From assembly GCF_000261685.1 (NCBI RefSeq), contig NZ_AJQE01000203.1:1-64000 (forward strand): DNA of 64,000 bases, given 5' to 3'. Source of the stretch: Bradyrhizobium genomosp. I (2014) (GTDB taxonomy: Bacteria > Pseudomonadota > Alphaproteobacteria > Rhizobiales > Xanthobacteraceae). Positions 51,241 through 60,364 of this stretch are shown piece by piece (position 1 is the stretch's first letter; the number at the start of each line of letters is the position of its first letter). Made by a program: the position numbers and the translations under genes. Under the pieces are notes generated by a model. That model saw only the letters and a program-made list of their open reading frames with translations. It had not been told where the DNA came from and searched no databases.

Positions 51241-52980
51241 ATGGCTGAAGACAGCGATTTTCAACCACGGCCCGGCCGCATCCGCTCCTCGAGGAGCCAG
51301 CGGGCCAAGCCCTTCATCGCCCAGGCGCTTGCCGCCGCTCAACGCGCTGGCGGCGGCATTTCGCGAGCCGGCCAGCTCGTCAGCCACCGTCATTCGCGCT
51401 TCGGCCGCGGCCGAGCCGCCAGCGTGCGGGCAAACCGTCTGCTCACCGGCCGCTCGCGTCTGGTGACCATCAAGACCCGGGTCGTCCGGCACAGGGCGAG
51501 GTCGGCGCCGCTCGCGACGCATCTCGGCTATCTCCGGCGCGAAGGCGTGACCCGGGACGGGGAGAAGGCCCACCTGTTCGGCCCGGGCACCGAGGATGCC
51601 GATCCCAAGGCCTTCGCCGAGCGCTGTCAGAATGACCGCCACCATTTCCGCTTCATCGTCTCCCCCGAGGACGCGCCTGACATGGCCGACCTCAAGGGTT
51701 TCGCCCGCGAATTGGTCGGCCAGATGGAAGTGGATCTGGGTACCAAGCTCGACTGGGTGGGGGTCGATCACTGGAACACCCAGCACCCCCACGTCCACAT
51801 CATCGTGCGCGGCGTCGCAGAGGACGGCCAAGACCTCGTCATCTCCCGCGACTACATCAAGGAAGGGATGCGCGCCCGCGCCCAGGACCTGGTCACCCAG
51901 GAACTTGGACTGCGCTCCGATCTCGACATTCGTCGCTCGCTCGAGAGCCAGATCGGAGCCGAGCGCTGGACGCAGCTCGATCGCCAGCTTGTTCGCGATG
52001 CAAACCAGCACGGTGTTATCGACCTTGCGCCGCGTCCCGAGCAGCAGCCCGATCAATTCCATGCGTTGAAGGTTGGCCGGCTGCGACACTTGGAAAGTCT
52101 TGGCCTCGCTCATCAACTCGGGCCCGGCCAATGGTCCATGGACGAGGCCGCCGAAACGACCTTGCGCGAGCTCGGCGAACGCGGCGACATCATCAAGCGT
52201 ATCCACCGCAGCTTGACCGAACGCGGCATCGAGCGCGGGAGCGCGAGTTACGTGTTATCAGGCGAAAATCTTGACGTCCCCGTCATCGGGCGTCTCGTTG
52301 ATCGCGGTCTCGACGACGAGCTCAAGGCGACCGCCTATGCCGTGGTCGACGGGGTCGACGGCCGCACCCACCACATCCGGCTGCCCGACCTCGACGCTGC
52401 CGGCGACAGCGCGCCAGGCTCAATCGTCGAGCTTCGCAAATTCGATGACGCAAGAGGGCAGCGTCGCGTGGCGCTTGCCGTCCGCTCCGATCTCTCGATC
52501 GAAGCGCAGGTGACCGCGAGCGGCGCGACATGGCTCGATCGGCAGGCCGTCGCGCGCGACCCTGTGGCGCTTGGCCAGGGCGGCTTCGGCGCCGAGGTCC
52601 GCGACGCTATGGAACGGCGGCCCGAGCAGCTCATCGGGCAGGGGCTCGCCGAACGCCAGGCGCGTGGACTGGTGTTCGCGAAAAACCTTATCGGCACGCT
52701 GCGCCGTCGGGAGTTAGAGGATCTCGGCAAGCAGCTCGCCGCCGAGACCGGTCAGCCGTTCAACCCGTCGGCTAGCGGCGAGTATGTGGCAGGCACCTAT
52801 CGGCAGCGCTTCGCGCTCGCCTCCGGCCGCTTCGCCATGATCGACGACGGTCTCGGCTTCCAGCTCGTGCCTTGGACGCCCTCACTCGATAAACAGCTCG
52901 GCCGGCATGTCTCTGGCGTCGCGCGCGCGGATGGCGGCATCGATTGGGGTTTTGGGCGCAACCGGGGGCTCGGCTTGTGA
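51241..52980 (+). CDS. Relaxase of the DUF3363 / VirD2-like family
   Basis: 579 residues. The metal-binding histidines stand in DHWNTQHPHVHIIVRG (His177, 182, 184, 186) and an RHHFRFIVSPED block comes before; the C-terminal 330 residues are the DUF3363 domain. It nicks oriT and stays bound to the transferred strand. Strong codon bias and an open frame from the oriT repeats to the TraG gene support an intact gene. Confidence 0.9.
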   Translation: MAEDSDFQPRPGRIRSSRSQRAKPFIAQALAAAQRAGGGISRAGQLVSHRHSRFGRGRAASVRANRLLTGRSRLVTIKTRVVRHRARSAPLATHLGYLRREGVTRDGEKAHLFGPGTEDADPKAFAERCQNDRHHFRFIVSPEDAPDMADLKGFARELVGQMEVDLGTKLDWVGVDHWNTQHPHVHIIVRGVAEDGQDLVISRDYIKEGMRARAQDLVTQELGLRSDLDIRRSLESQIGAERWTQLDRQLVRDANQHGVIDLAPRPEQQPDQFHALKVGRLRHLESLGLAHQLGPGQWSMDEAAETTLRELGERGDIIKRIHRSLTERGIERGSASYVLSGENLDVPVIGRLVDRGLDDELKATAYAVVDGVDGRTHHIRLPDLDAAGDSAPGSIVELRKFDDARGQRRVALAVRSDLSIEAQVTASGATWLDRQAVARDPVALGQGGFGAEVRDAMERRPEQLIGQGLAERQARGLVFAKNLIGTLRRRELEDLGKQLAAETGQPFNPSASGEYVAGTYRQRFALASGRFAMIDDGLGFQLVPWTPSLDKQLGRHVSGVARADGGIDWGFGRNRGLGL

Positions 52981-53021
52981 GTGATCCTTCCAATCACCGA
53001 CGTCAGGAGAGGGCGGCCGCC

Positions 53022-55004
53022 ATGTCGGCGACCAAGATTCTTTGGGGGCAGGTCATCATGGTCTTCGGCATCGTCCTGCTCACGATCTGGGCCGCGACGG
53101 AATGGACGGCTTGGCGCCTCGGCTTTCAGCCGCAGCTCGGGCAGCCCTGGTTCGAGCTGCTCCATTTTCCGTTCTACCTTCCGCCTGCCTTCTTCTGGTG
53201 GTGGTATGCCTACGATGCTTACGCGCCCTCAATCTTCACCGAGGGCGCCTTCATCGCGGCATCCGGCGGCATCATCGCTGCGGCGGTCGCGATCGGTATG
53301 TCGGTCTGGCGCGCCCGCGAAGCGAAGAATGCCGAGACTTATGGGTCCGCGCGGTGGGCGAAGGCAAAGGAGATCGAGCAGGCTGGATTGCTTGGACCCG
53401 ACGGCGTGGTGCTCGGCCGGTTCGAGCGCACCTATCTTCGCCATGATGGACCGGAGCATGTCCTGTGCTTCGCACCCACGCGATCGGGCAAGGGCGTCGG
53501 CCTCGTCATCCCTTCGCTCTTGACGTGGCCGGGCTCGGCTATCGTCCACGACCTCAAGGGGGAGAACTGGCAGCTCACTGCCGGCTTTCGCGCCCGACAC
53601 GGCCGTGTCCTTCTGTTCGATCCGACCAACGCGAAGTCGTCGGCCTATAACCCGTTGCTCGAGGTGCGCCGCGGCGAGTGGGAGGTGCGCGACGTCCAGA
53701 ACATTGCCGACATTCTGGTCGACCCGGAGGGCAGCCTCGAGAAGCGGAACCATTGGGAGAAAACCAGTCACGCCCTGCTGGTCGGCGCGATCCTCCACGT
53801 CCTCTATGCCGAGGAAGACAAGACGCTCGCCGGTGTCGCAGCCTTCTTGTCCGATCCCAAGCGGCCCATTGAGACGACGCTTGCCGCAATGATGCGAACC
53901 GCGCATCTCGGCGAGGCCGGTGTTCATCCCGTCGTCGCGTCCGCTGCCCGCGAGTTGCTGAACAAGTCCGGCAACGAACGCTCCGGTGTCTTGAGCACCG
54001 CCATGTCGTTCCTGGGCCTTTACCGAGATCCCGTGGTGGCGGAGGTGACGCGGTGCTGCGACTGGCGGATTACCGATATCGTTGGCGGAGAGCGAGCGAC
54101 CACGCTGTACCTTGTCGTGCCGCCCTCCGACATCAATCGCACCAAGCCGCTGATCCGTCTGATCCTCAACCAGATAGGCCGCCGCTTGACCGAGGATCTG
54201 CAAGCCAAGGCCGGCCGGCGCCGGCTCCTCCTGATGCTCGACGAATTCCCGGCGCTCGGCCGGCTCGACTTCTTCGAGTCTGCGCTGGCCTTCATGGCCG
54301 GATACGGCATCAAGAGTTTCCTGATTGCTCAGTCGCTGAACCAGATCGAGAAGGCCTACGGGCCCAACAACTCGATCCTTGACAACTGCCACGTCCGGGT
54401 CAGCTTTGCGACCAACGACGAGCGCACCGCAAAGCGCGTGAGCGACGCGCTCGGCACGGCGACCGAGATGAAGGCGATGAAGAACTATGCCGGCAGCCGG
54501 CTGGCGCCTTGGCTGGGCCACCTCATGGTGTCGCGGTCCGAGACCGCCCGCCCGCTGCTCACGCCCGGCGAGATGATGCAGCTCCCGCCCTCCGACGAGA
54601 TCGTCATGATGTCGGGCCTCCATCCGATTCGGGCGAAGAAGGCGCGCTATTACGAAGATAGACGTTTCCAGGAGCGCATCATGGCGCCGCCGATGCTGAC
54701 GAAATCCAATGGCGGCCGGTTGGACGATTGGAGCTCAAGGCCATTGCCGCCGCGCCCAAGGGCATTGGAGACGTTGAACGACGACCAGACGGATGACGAA
54801 GATCCAAAGGCCGCCGACCGCAGGCAGCAGCCGGAACTCGATCGAGACACGGTGGAGAATAAGGAACCACTCGAGAACGAGTTCGCTTCGGACCTCGTGG
54901 ATGAGCTCGATGAAGATGTCCCGCGGATCAGGCGCATGAACGACATGATGCAGGGCGTGGCGCGCCAAGCCTCCCTCGATCCCGGCGACGATCTCGGATT
55001 GTGA
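53022..55004 (+). CDS. traG: Type IV coupling protein TraG/VirD4
   Basis: 660 residues. Two to three membrane helices (about 9-27, 48-66, 73-96) precede the ATPase with Walker A FAPTRSGKGVG (residues 150-160) and Walker B LLLMLDEFPALG (about 401-412). The C-terminal 80 residues are acidic and disordered. It links the relaxosome to the secretion channel. GGAGAGGG stands before the ATG at 53,022. The secretion channel itself is deleted downstream, so this protein would need a partner from elsewhere. Confidence 0.92.
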   Translation: MSATKILWGQVIMVFGIVLLTIWAATEWTAWRLGFQPQLGQPWFELLHFPFYLPPAFFWWWYAYDAYAPSIFTEGAFIAASGGIIAAAVAIGMSVWRAREAKNAETYGSARWAKAKEIEQAGLLGPDGVVLGRFERTYLRHDGPEHVLCFAPTRSGKGVGLVIPSLLTWPGSAIVHDLKGENWQLTAGFRARHGRVLLFDPTNAKSSAYNPLLEVRRGEWEVRDVQNIADILVDPEGSLEKRNHWEKTSHALLVGAILHVLYAEEDKTLAGVAAFLSDPKRPIETTLAAMMRTAHLGEAGVHPVVASAARELLNKSGNERSGVLSTAMSFLGLYRDPVVAEVTRCCDWRITDIVGGERATTLYLVVPPSDINRTKPLIRLILNQIGRRLTEDLQAKAGRRRLLLMLDEFPALGRLDFFESALAFMAGYGIKSFLIAQSLNQIEKAYGPNNSILDNCHVRVSFATNDERTAKRVSDALGTATEMKAMKNYAGSRLAPWLGHLMVSRSETARPLLTPGEMMQLPPSDEIVMMSGLHPIRAKKARYYEDRRFQERIMAPPMLTKSNGGRLDDWSSRPLPPRPRALETLNDDQTDDEDPKAADRRQQPELDRDTVENKEPLENEFASDLVDELDEDVPRIRRMNDMMQGVARQASLDPGDDLGL

Positions 55005-55011
55005 GGTAGCC

Positions 55012-55452
55012 ATGATCGGGACAAAAAAGAAGGCTCAGCTGTCGGTCTATCTCGATCCTGATGTCATGAAGGCGCTATCGGCCTACGCCGCCCGGCGCGA
55101 GCAGTCGCTGTCGCTTATCGCGGAAGCCGCGATCGCTTCCTTTCTGTCGCCGGACGCCGATGAACGGCGAGAGGCTGCTACTGCCAAGCGTCTTGACCAG
55201 ATCGACCGCCGGATCGCGCGCCTTGAGCGGGATGTCGGGATTTCGGTCGAGACTATCGCTCTCTTCATCCGCTTCTGGCTCACGACAACACCATCACTCC
55301 CCGAACCCGCCGCCAAGGCCGCGAGAGCACAGGCCGGAGCGCGTTATGATAATTTCCTTGCCGCATTGGGCCGCCGGCTCAATCAAGGGCCGAAACTGCG
55401 GCAAGAAATCCCGGAGGATGCCCAGCAGACTGACTCGTCCCCAGGCGAGTGA
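55012..55452 (+). CDS. CopG/ribbon-helix-helix regulator of the trb operon
   Basis: 146 residues. The RHH motif reads AQLSVYLDPDVMKALSAYAA then RREQSLSLIAEAAIASFL; a helix-rich tail follows. In related ICEs it lies between traG and trbB, as here. Its stop overlaps the ATG of the trbB remnant. Confidence 0.83.
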   Translation: MIGTKKKAQLSVYLDPDVMKALSAYAARREQSLSLIAEAAIASFLSPDADERREAATAKRLDQIDRRIARLERDVGISVETIALFIRFWLTTTPSLPEPAAKAARAQAGARYDNFLAALGRRLNQGPKLRQEIPEDAQQTDSSPGE

Positions 55453-55550
55453 TGCTCAACCCCGACGGTCGGCTCTGGATCGATTGGCTGTCTGGCGGGT
55501 TGGAGGATAGCGGACGAACGATGTCCGCCGCCGACGGCGAGCGGATCGTG
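55452..55550 (+). pseudogene. trbB: trbB 5' remnant
   Basis: The first 33 codons (MLNPDGRLWIDWLSGGLEDS, then GRTMSAADGERIV) are the conserved N-terminus of the TrbB secretion ATPase. After GERIV the frame runs into unrelated sequence and no Walker motif follows. Everything from here to the trbI 3' end at 59,508 has been replaced. Confidence 0.85.
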
Positions 55551-55739
55551 GACCATCCAAAAAGTGTTAGGCGACCCGCGTGCTCAACTGCGAAATGCAT
55601 GCCCTCCCCTGGATCAACTCGATCAGAGGCGACCCCCTGGCCCCGTATGCGACCGTCTGATGCGAGCTATATCCCTCGACGGCCTGCCAGGATCGACTGC
55701 GACCTAGCGAGTGATGTCAACGGGATGAGGGGGGATCCT

Positions 55740-55894
55740 GTGTTTGCGACAATTGTACAAGCGTTGCCAAGATTGCCTCAGTCGAAGACACGGATAGTGT
55801 TCGCACATTCACGCTCGATTTCCCAGACTGGTTAACCAATGACCTCGCCATTGAAGCGGGCGTATCTTTAGACGGTGTGTGTCTCAAGGCGACG
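55740..55894 (+). pseudogene. Riboflavin-synthase-like N-terminal fragment
   Basis: A short piece starts FATIVQA in one frame and continues VAKIASVEDTDSVRTFTLDF, then PDWLTNDLAIEAGVSLDGVC, in another, the pattern of the first lumazine-binding repeat of riboflavin synthase alpha. The frame change falls at caagcgttgcc. No second repeat follows. The stretches 55,551-55,739 and 55,895-56,086 hold nothing recognised. Confidence 0.6.
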
Positions 55895-56086
55895 ACTGGC
55901 ATTTCTTCCACCCGAGTTCTTCTCGACTCCAATCGAGCGAGTAAGCCAGGAGCCAATCAGCGCGCCGCGCCCGTGACTTGCTGGCGGAGTTGCGGCTATT
56001 ATGTGTTTGCGAACAGGATCAACGAGATTTTGTCAGGCCCCATCCGTTGATCTATCTTCGGTCGGGCTTCTAGAGACAAACCGCCG

Positions 56087-56482
56087 ATGATGAAGACGTA
56101 CACCGGCTCGTGTCACTGCGGCACCGTCCGTTTCGAGATCGACGCCGATATCGACCATGTGCGGGTTTGCGACTGCTCTATCTGCTCGAAGCGTGGCGCG
56201 CTGATTTATCGCGTCGCCGAGGGCGACTTCCGGCTCCTGACGCCCCTCCAGGAGTTGTCGGTCTATCGCTGGGGTTTATTCACTGCGGCTGACTATTTTT
56301 GCCCGGTTTGCGGTATTTTGCCGTTCCGCAAACCAAGCCAGCCCACCGCAGCAGAACGCGAAGCCGGCATTCGGCCGTTCGACGGATGGGCAGTGAACGT
56401 GCGTTGCCTGAAGGACTTCGATCCGTTTTCAGTGCCCGTTCGGCAGATTCACGGCAGCAGGCTGACAATTGATTCGCCATAG
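56087..56482 (+). CDS. GFA-family (glutathione-dependent formaldehyde-activating-like) protein
   Basis: 131 residues. The zinc-binding cysteines are in place: SCHCGTVRFE, CDCSICSKRG and YFCPVCGILPF. Members of the family act on S-hydroxymethylglutathione or are uncharacterised. The gene is intact although its surroundings are fragments, so it may still be expressed. Two ATGs stand at the start (56,087 and 56,090). Confidence 0.83.
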   Translation: MMKTYTGSCHCGTVRFEIDADIDHVRVCDCSICSKRGALIYRVAEGDFRLLTPLQELSVYRWGLFTAADYFCPVCGILPFRKPSQPTAAEREAGIRPFDGWAVNVRCLKDFDPFSVPVRQIHGSRLTIDSP

Positions 56483-56499
56483 CGGCCCTTGCCATGGAC

Positions 56500-57065
56500 T
56501 TTCCGTTCGACTGCACGTGTTTATAATTGGTGATGTTCGTTGGACGTCGGCACTCAAAGAACGAAATCGGCCCTTTCCACCACGCTGAGTTTGGGAGTAG
56601 TGCCACTTCATAGCCGAGCATCGGGAAAACCTTCAGAAGATGCTCGTTTTCGACAGGCATCCTCGAAATCATGACGCGTCTCTTGATCGGTCGCGTGGAT
56701 GGCCGGCCAAGGCGGAAGCGATGAACACGCGTCGATGATAGTGGCGTGCCTGTCCGAGTTCCTTGTCGCCGGCTCGCCTGTCACGCGTTCGAGACCCGCT
56801 GCGGCGTCGATCAGGCCGCGATCGAATAAACCCAGCCGTCGAACGCACTCGCTCGCGTCAGGTTTTCAAGGGAAAGATCAAACGCACTGTGCAGGCGCGC
56901 TTCAATACCTGTCCCGGGCAACGCGGGAACGCCCGACTCCAATTCCTTCCTTACGACCGGGCGTCCAGGCTCATCTATCGTCGCGTAGCCGCGTCGGCCG
57001 AGTTCGGTCAGCAGCGTGGACTTCCCACAGCCGGGGCATCCCGAGATCACGGCGAATCGATCAGA
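56500..57065 (-). pseudogene. AAA/P-loop ATPase remnant with several frameshifts
   Basis: Pieces of one protein of about 180 residues are readable in turn on the minus strand: RFAVISGCPGCGKSTLLTEL (Walker A), ASAFDGWVY, FDRGLIDAAAGLERVTGEPA, and near the end EHLLKVFPMLGYEVALLP. They lie in at least three frames, so the gene is dead. The intact relatives are small ATP/GTP-binding proteins of unknown function. Confidence 0.7.
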
Positions 57066-57114
57066 TATTCTTCAAGCTCAATTGGCGCTCCAATAGACTT
57101 GCCTGATGAGGCGT

Positions 57115-57448
57115 AATCTCCGCGCCTTTGCGCCTCCGGACACATCACACGTGGACTACGAAAGATCGCCCCAGTGGGGATGAACCCGGTTGCCGTGGTC
57201 AATCGGCTGCGTACAAATGGTTGAAAAAGTCGAGGCAATTGCGATTATCGAAGTCTCCTCTTCCGATGCGACCGCGCCCGCCAATGCATTTCGCGAACCT
57301 GCATCCGGCAACCAGTCGTCACTCACTCCCGTGCTGTGAAACGCACTCCAATTTAATCACAGCCCTGTTCGGCCGGCAAAGAAGGCTTGTCGGGCGAAAT
57401 TGGTGTTCTAAGTCCCTCAATTGGCTACGTAGAAGCCGTTGAAATTCG
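57115..57448. other. Intergenic region without recognised gene
   Basis: 334 bases between the ATPase remnant and the XRE gene. No family pattern or clear structure was found. Confidence 0.4.
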
Positions 57449-57730
57449 CTATTTTTTCTTGCGACGTGGACCCGCTGGCTTGCGGCTTTTAGGCAAGGTC
57501 TTCGGAGACCTAGCACCTTTGGGCGGCAGAACAAAGAACTCGGACAACTGCACGTCCAGCGTTTCGGCGATGCGGTCGAGAAGATCAATCGTCGGGTTCT
57601 TCGATTGCCGCTCAAGACTACTCATGTAGGAGCGGTCGATCCCGGCCTTCCAAGCCAATTGCTCCTGCGAGATACCCCGATTCACGCGAATCCGACGCAC
57701 ATTCCAGGCTACAATCGCACGAGTTTTCAT
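57449..57730 (-). CDS. XRE-family transcriptional regulator
   Basis: 93 residues. The HTH is complete (RVNRGISQEQLAWKAGIDRS, then YMSSLERQSKNPTIDLLDRI) and a short basic tail ends PRRKKK. Size and sequence resemble stand-alone XRE regulators of rhizobial plasmids and islands. No target gene is adjacent. Confidence 0.8.
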   Translation of the reverse strand: MKTRAIVAWNVRRIRVNRGISQEQLAWKAGIDRSYMSSLERQSKNPTIDLLDRIAETLDVQLSEFFVLPPKGARSPKTLPKSRKPAGPRRKKK

Positions 57731-57895
57731 ACGTCAACTCATGCCATGGTGCTAGGCCTCAAAACACTGGCTATAATCCCGCTATTATTTCTTGGTCGGT
57801 GTTCCTCGACGTGATCTAGCCTCAAACGCGGCCGGGACCGTGATCGATGCACGTGGGCAGTCGGCGTCCCACGCGCTTCGCACGATGCCCGCGGC

Positions 57896-58080
57896 TTAGG
57901 ATGTCGACAGTGTATCGGGGTATTTCGCCTCTAAGCTTTGGCCTATCTCCGAAAAAGCGCTCAAGACCGCATCGATCTGATCCCGTCCTATTCCAGCGTA
58001 GATGACCAACCGTACGTATCGATCGCCATAAGGGACGACAAGCACGCCCAATCCCGCTTCACCCAGCGTCCAAGATTTGA
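57896..58080 (-). pseudogene. C-terminal fragment, possibly of a PLP-dependent aminotransferase
   Basis: About 61 codons ending in a proper stop: GEAGLGVLVVPYGDRYVRLV, then IYAGIGRDQIDAVLSAFSEI. The pattern fits the small C-terminal domain of an aminotransferase, but this is a weak call. It is joined directly to the permease fragment on its left side in reading direction. Confidence 0.4.
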
Positions 58081-58344
58081 GGGCAGGAGCTCCGGAAAGA
58101 CGTAGAACCACAGGAACATCTGGATCAGCAATGGCACGTTCCGAAAGAGAGCTGTGTAGACGAAGCCTATTCCACGCACCGCTCTCGATCGAGCAGTGCG
58201 GGCTGTACCGACTAAGGTTCCGATCGCAAGCGCTAGGAGGAAGCTCACCACCGCCATGACTATTGTGAGACGCAGACCTTCCAGCAGCCATCCAAGCTGC
58301 GGCTGCTGGAAGAGAATACTCCAGTTCCAATTGTAGGAGAGCAT
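58081..58344 (-). pseudogene. Amino-acid ABC permease, N-terminal fragment
   Basis: The first 88 residues of a GltJ/HisM-like permease remain (WLLEGLRLTIVMAVVSFLLA; ALFRNVPLLIQMFLWFYVFP), with the typical RNVPLLIQ motif. The frame then enters other sequence near 58,080. It follows the substrate-binding fragment by 12 bases, as in a gltIJ-type operon. Confidence 0.75.
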
Positions 58345-58356
58345 TCGACCCAGCCG

Positions 58357-58719
58357 CTATTGAGGGACTGCTTGCGCTTGCAAAACGGTCTCGAGCTTCT
58401 CGCTCAGTGGAATTCCAAATTGGTCAAACCACTTGTGGTAGAGAGATGTTATCTCTCCCGAGCGAAAGAGCTCGGCCAGCGTCTTGTTGACAGCCAAGCG
58501 AAACGCAGAGTCGTCACGGCGCATCATTAACCCGTACGGCTCGAAGGAGAGCGGGCGGCCGACGACCTCCAGACGGTCGCGAGCCGGCTTTTGTCGCAAA
58601 GTGTAGAGGATCGCGTCGTCCGAACAAAACGCGTCGGCGCGATCGCTATCGACAGCCAAGAGTCCTTCTGAAAAATTCGAGATGTTTAGGATTTTCACGT
58701 TTGGGACCTTTAGTTTCTG
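58357..58719 (-). pseudogene. Amino-acid ABC substrate-binding protein, C-terminal fragment
   Basis: About 120 residues of a glutamate/aspartate-type binding protein: SEGLLAVDSDRADAFCSDDA, RPLSFEPYGLMMRRDDSAFR and ITSLYHKWFDQFGIPL. The N-terminal half has been replaced by the IS66 remnant, whose homology ends 5 bases away. Confidence 0.8.
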
Positions 58720-58723
58720 GACC

Positions 58724-59002
58724 CATCTGCGCCGCCGAGATCGATACTGCGCCGTCCGACGCCGAAGGCCATATGAACTTGCCGCGATCCAGGCGCTTGG
58801 CGTAGAGCGACATGCCCAGCCCGTCATGCCAGAGGATCTTGACCAGATCGCCGCGGCGACCCCGGAAGATGTAGAGATCGCCAGCATGAGGATCGCGCTT
58901 CAGGCTCTCCTGGACCGCAAGCGCCAGGCTTTGCATCCCGCGGCGCATGTCGGTGTGGCCGGTGGCGATCCAGACCCTGACGCCGCTCGGGATCGGGATC
59001 AT
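58724..59002 (-). pseudogene. tnpB: IS66 TnpB, truncated
   Basis: The N-terminal 93 residues match IS66 Orf2 (MIPIPSGVRVWIATGHTDMR; DLYIFRGRRGDLVKILWHDG; RGKFIWPSASDGAVSISAAQ). The conserved tail after SAAQM is replaced by sequence of the ABC gene fragment. The start overlaps tnpA by four bases. Confidence 0.85.
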
Positions 59003-59424
59003 CGCCGTCTCAGAAGCTCAAGAACCCGCTGCAGCGCCTCCGCGTCCACGTCCCGGTCAACGCGCACGCGACAGCCGCCCCCAAGCTCGATCTCGATAAT
59101 GCCGGCCCGTGCACGTTGCGCAGGCGGTGAAGACACCGGTTGTGGCGCGCCACTCGAGATCGGAGCCGCCGCAGGCGTCATCTCAACCGGAACAAGCACC
59201 GGCGCGGCATCCCCGCTCAACTTGCCTTCCCGCGCCAACCGGCGCCACGTGAACAATTGGCTTGTCGACAGCCCGTTACGTCGTGCCGTGACCGACACCA
59301 GACGTGGCCCGCCATAGCTCTCGGTGACGATTCGCTGCTTTTCTTCCAATGTCCAACGACGTCGAGCGCCTGTCGAGACGACTTCAAGTCGGGAAACCTT
59401 CGGCATAGGCATATGGTCAGTCAT
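58999..59424 (-). CDS. tnpA: IS66 TnpA accessory protein
   Basis: 141 residues. The N-terminal HTH (RRRWTLEEKQRIVTESYGGP; ARRNGLSTSQLFTWRRLARE) and the helical tail DVDAEALQRVLELLRRR are typical of IS66 orf1. GGAGGATG lies 17 bases before the ATG. Confidence 0.85.
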   Translation of the reverse strand: MTDHMPMPKVSRLEVVSTGARRRWTLEEKQRIVTESYGGPRLVSVTARRNGLSTSQLFTWRRLAREGKLSGDAAPVLVPVEMTPAAAPISSGAPQPVSSPPAQRARAGIIEIELGGGCRVRVDRDVDAEALQRVLELLRRR

Positions 59425-59507
59425 ACGCCTATGTCTTCATCCTCCATCAAACCGCACAAGGCGGTCCTCCCCGGAGCGATACGTCGTCTATGCCGAGTCG
59501 CTGGACG

Positions 59508-59657
59508 ACCTAGCAGCATCAGCCAGACTGGCCAGCAGATCTGCAGCGCCAGCTCAACATCCAGCCGACGCTGACCATCCGGCCAGGTTTCCCCGTGCGG
59601 GTCATCGTTACCCGCGATTTGGTATTGGCACCCTACGGCAAGGGAGGAACGCCATGA
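59508..59657 (+). pseudogene. trbI: trbI 3' remnant
   Basis: The last 45 or so codons of TrbI are seen: SSISQTGQQI in one frame, then, after a one-base loss at about 59,552, RQLNIQPTLTIRPGFPVRVI and VTRDLVLAPYGKGG before a TGA. This is the usual C-terminus of TrbI. Together with the trbB remnant it marks the two ends of the lost secretion operon. Confidence 0.85.
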
Positions 59658-59680
59658 CGAAGCTCAAACTCGGTCCGCTA
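59654..59680 (+). pseudogene. DUF2274 gene, first nine codons
   Basis: MTKLKLGPL starts at the ATG overlapping the trbI stop, as in intact ICEs where a DUF2274 gene follows trbI. After nine codons the sequence switches to the permease fragment. The identification relies on this start motif and its position. Confidence 0.6.
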
Positions 59681-59855
59681 CGCGACATCCCGGTCTGGCG
59701 TATCTTGATCCATCATGCGTTGCCGAACGCGGCCGTGCCATATTGACGGTGCTCGGGTTGCTTGTTGGGGGAGTGGTCACGGGCTCAATCCTTGTTGAGA
59801 CGGTGTTTTCGTGGCCCGGGATGGGCAATCTGCTTATCACGTCGATCGGCAGCTG
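59681..59855 (+). pseudogene. Dipeptide-type ABC permease fragment
   Basis: VWRILIHHALPNAA, then in the next frame LTVLGLLVGGVVTGSILVET and VFSWPGMGNLLITSI, is the EAA loop and last helices of a DppB-like permease. A one-base loss at about 59,739 breaks the frame, and the rest of the gene is missing on both sides. Confidence 0.8.
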
Positions 59856-60082
59856 TGGTGCGCTACGGTGTGGCCCTGGGCGGCCATACGCCGCACGAGC
59901 TCGGGAAATTCCGCCGAGGATCGGCCCACCAGAAAGAACGTGGCTCGCGCGCATTCCTGTGCGAGCGCAGCCAACACCTTATCCGTGTTCGGCGGCCGCG
60001 GTCCGTCATCGAAGGTGAGGACGACTTCATAGTCCGCCATCTGCGAGTTCGGTTTGATTCTACGCTTCATCGCGCGATTCAA
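59856..60082 (-). pseudogene. Polysaccharide deacetylase fragment
   Basis: About 75 codons: YEVVLTFDDGPRPPNTDKVL carries the catalytic TFDDGP motif, and GHTVAHHS the start of the metal-binding H(S/T)xxH region, which is then lost at the joint. It is truncated at the C-terminal side and faces the permease fragment head-on. NodB belongs to the same superfamily, but nothing specific to NodB is seen. Confidence 0.75.
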
Positions 60083-60364
60083 ACACGGTGCACCTTTGTG
60101 TGTCGATATAATTAATGACTCAATACGTGTTATACAAAAGAATACAACTTAAACGTTGACATGGCCGAATGGTATTTCCTATCGTCGCATCCAGAAAACC
60201 TCGTACGGCAGGCGTAAGCCATCTTGCGCGCCGGCAGTTTGCCGAAGGCGTAACTGACGATCGTAGAGCGCTCCGTAGGGAGCGCTCTACGTATTTGAGC
60301 AACGCGGCCGGCAAAAGCCGGCATCTGATGGCCCCGGCACGCTCCGAAAAGGTGGTAATAACCC
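60083..60364. other. Intergenic region with two strong hairpins
   Basis: cgtagagcgctcc (60,262-60,274) and ggagcgctctacg (60,279-60,291) form a 13-bp perfect stem with a 4-base loop; gccggc-aaaa-gccggc follows at 60,307-60,322. They stand upstream of the small gene at 60,365. No coding sequence is recognised in the rest. Confidence 0.55.

Larger units (their letters stand above)
58724..59424 (-). mobile_element. IS66-family insertion sequence remnant (tnpA and most of tnpB)
   Basis: tnpA (orf1) is complete and tnpB (orf2) is cut at its 93rd codon; the large tnpC transposase and the left inverted repeat are missing. The element cannot move by itself. Confidence 0.85.

Noticed and set aside
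50769-51248. Open frame of 159 codons over the oriT repeats
   Set aside because: It covers the repeated hairpins, overlaps the relaxase start and has no protein family features.
53229-54623. A 464-codon minus-strand frame opposite traG
   Set aside because: Antisense shadow of the TraG ATPase; no ribosome site or family motif.
59856-60082. Deacetylase fragment as nodB
   Set aside because: Only the general polysaccharide-deacetylase TFDDGP motif is present, the gene is truncated, and no nodA, nodC or nod-box sequence is near.
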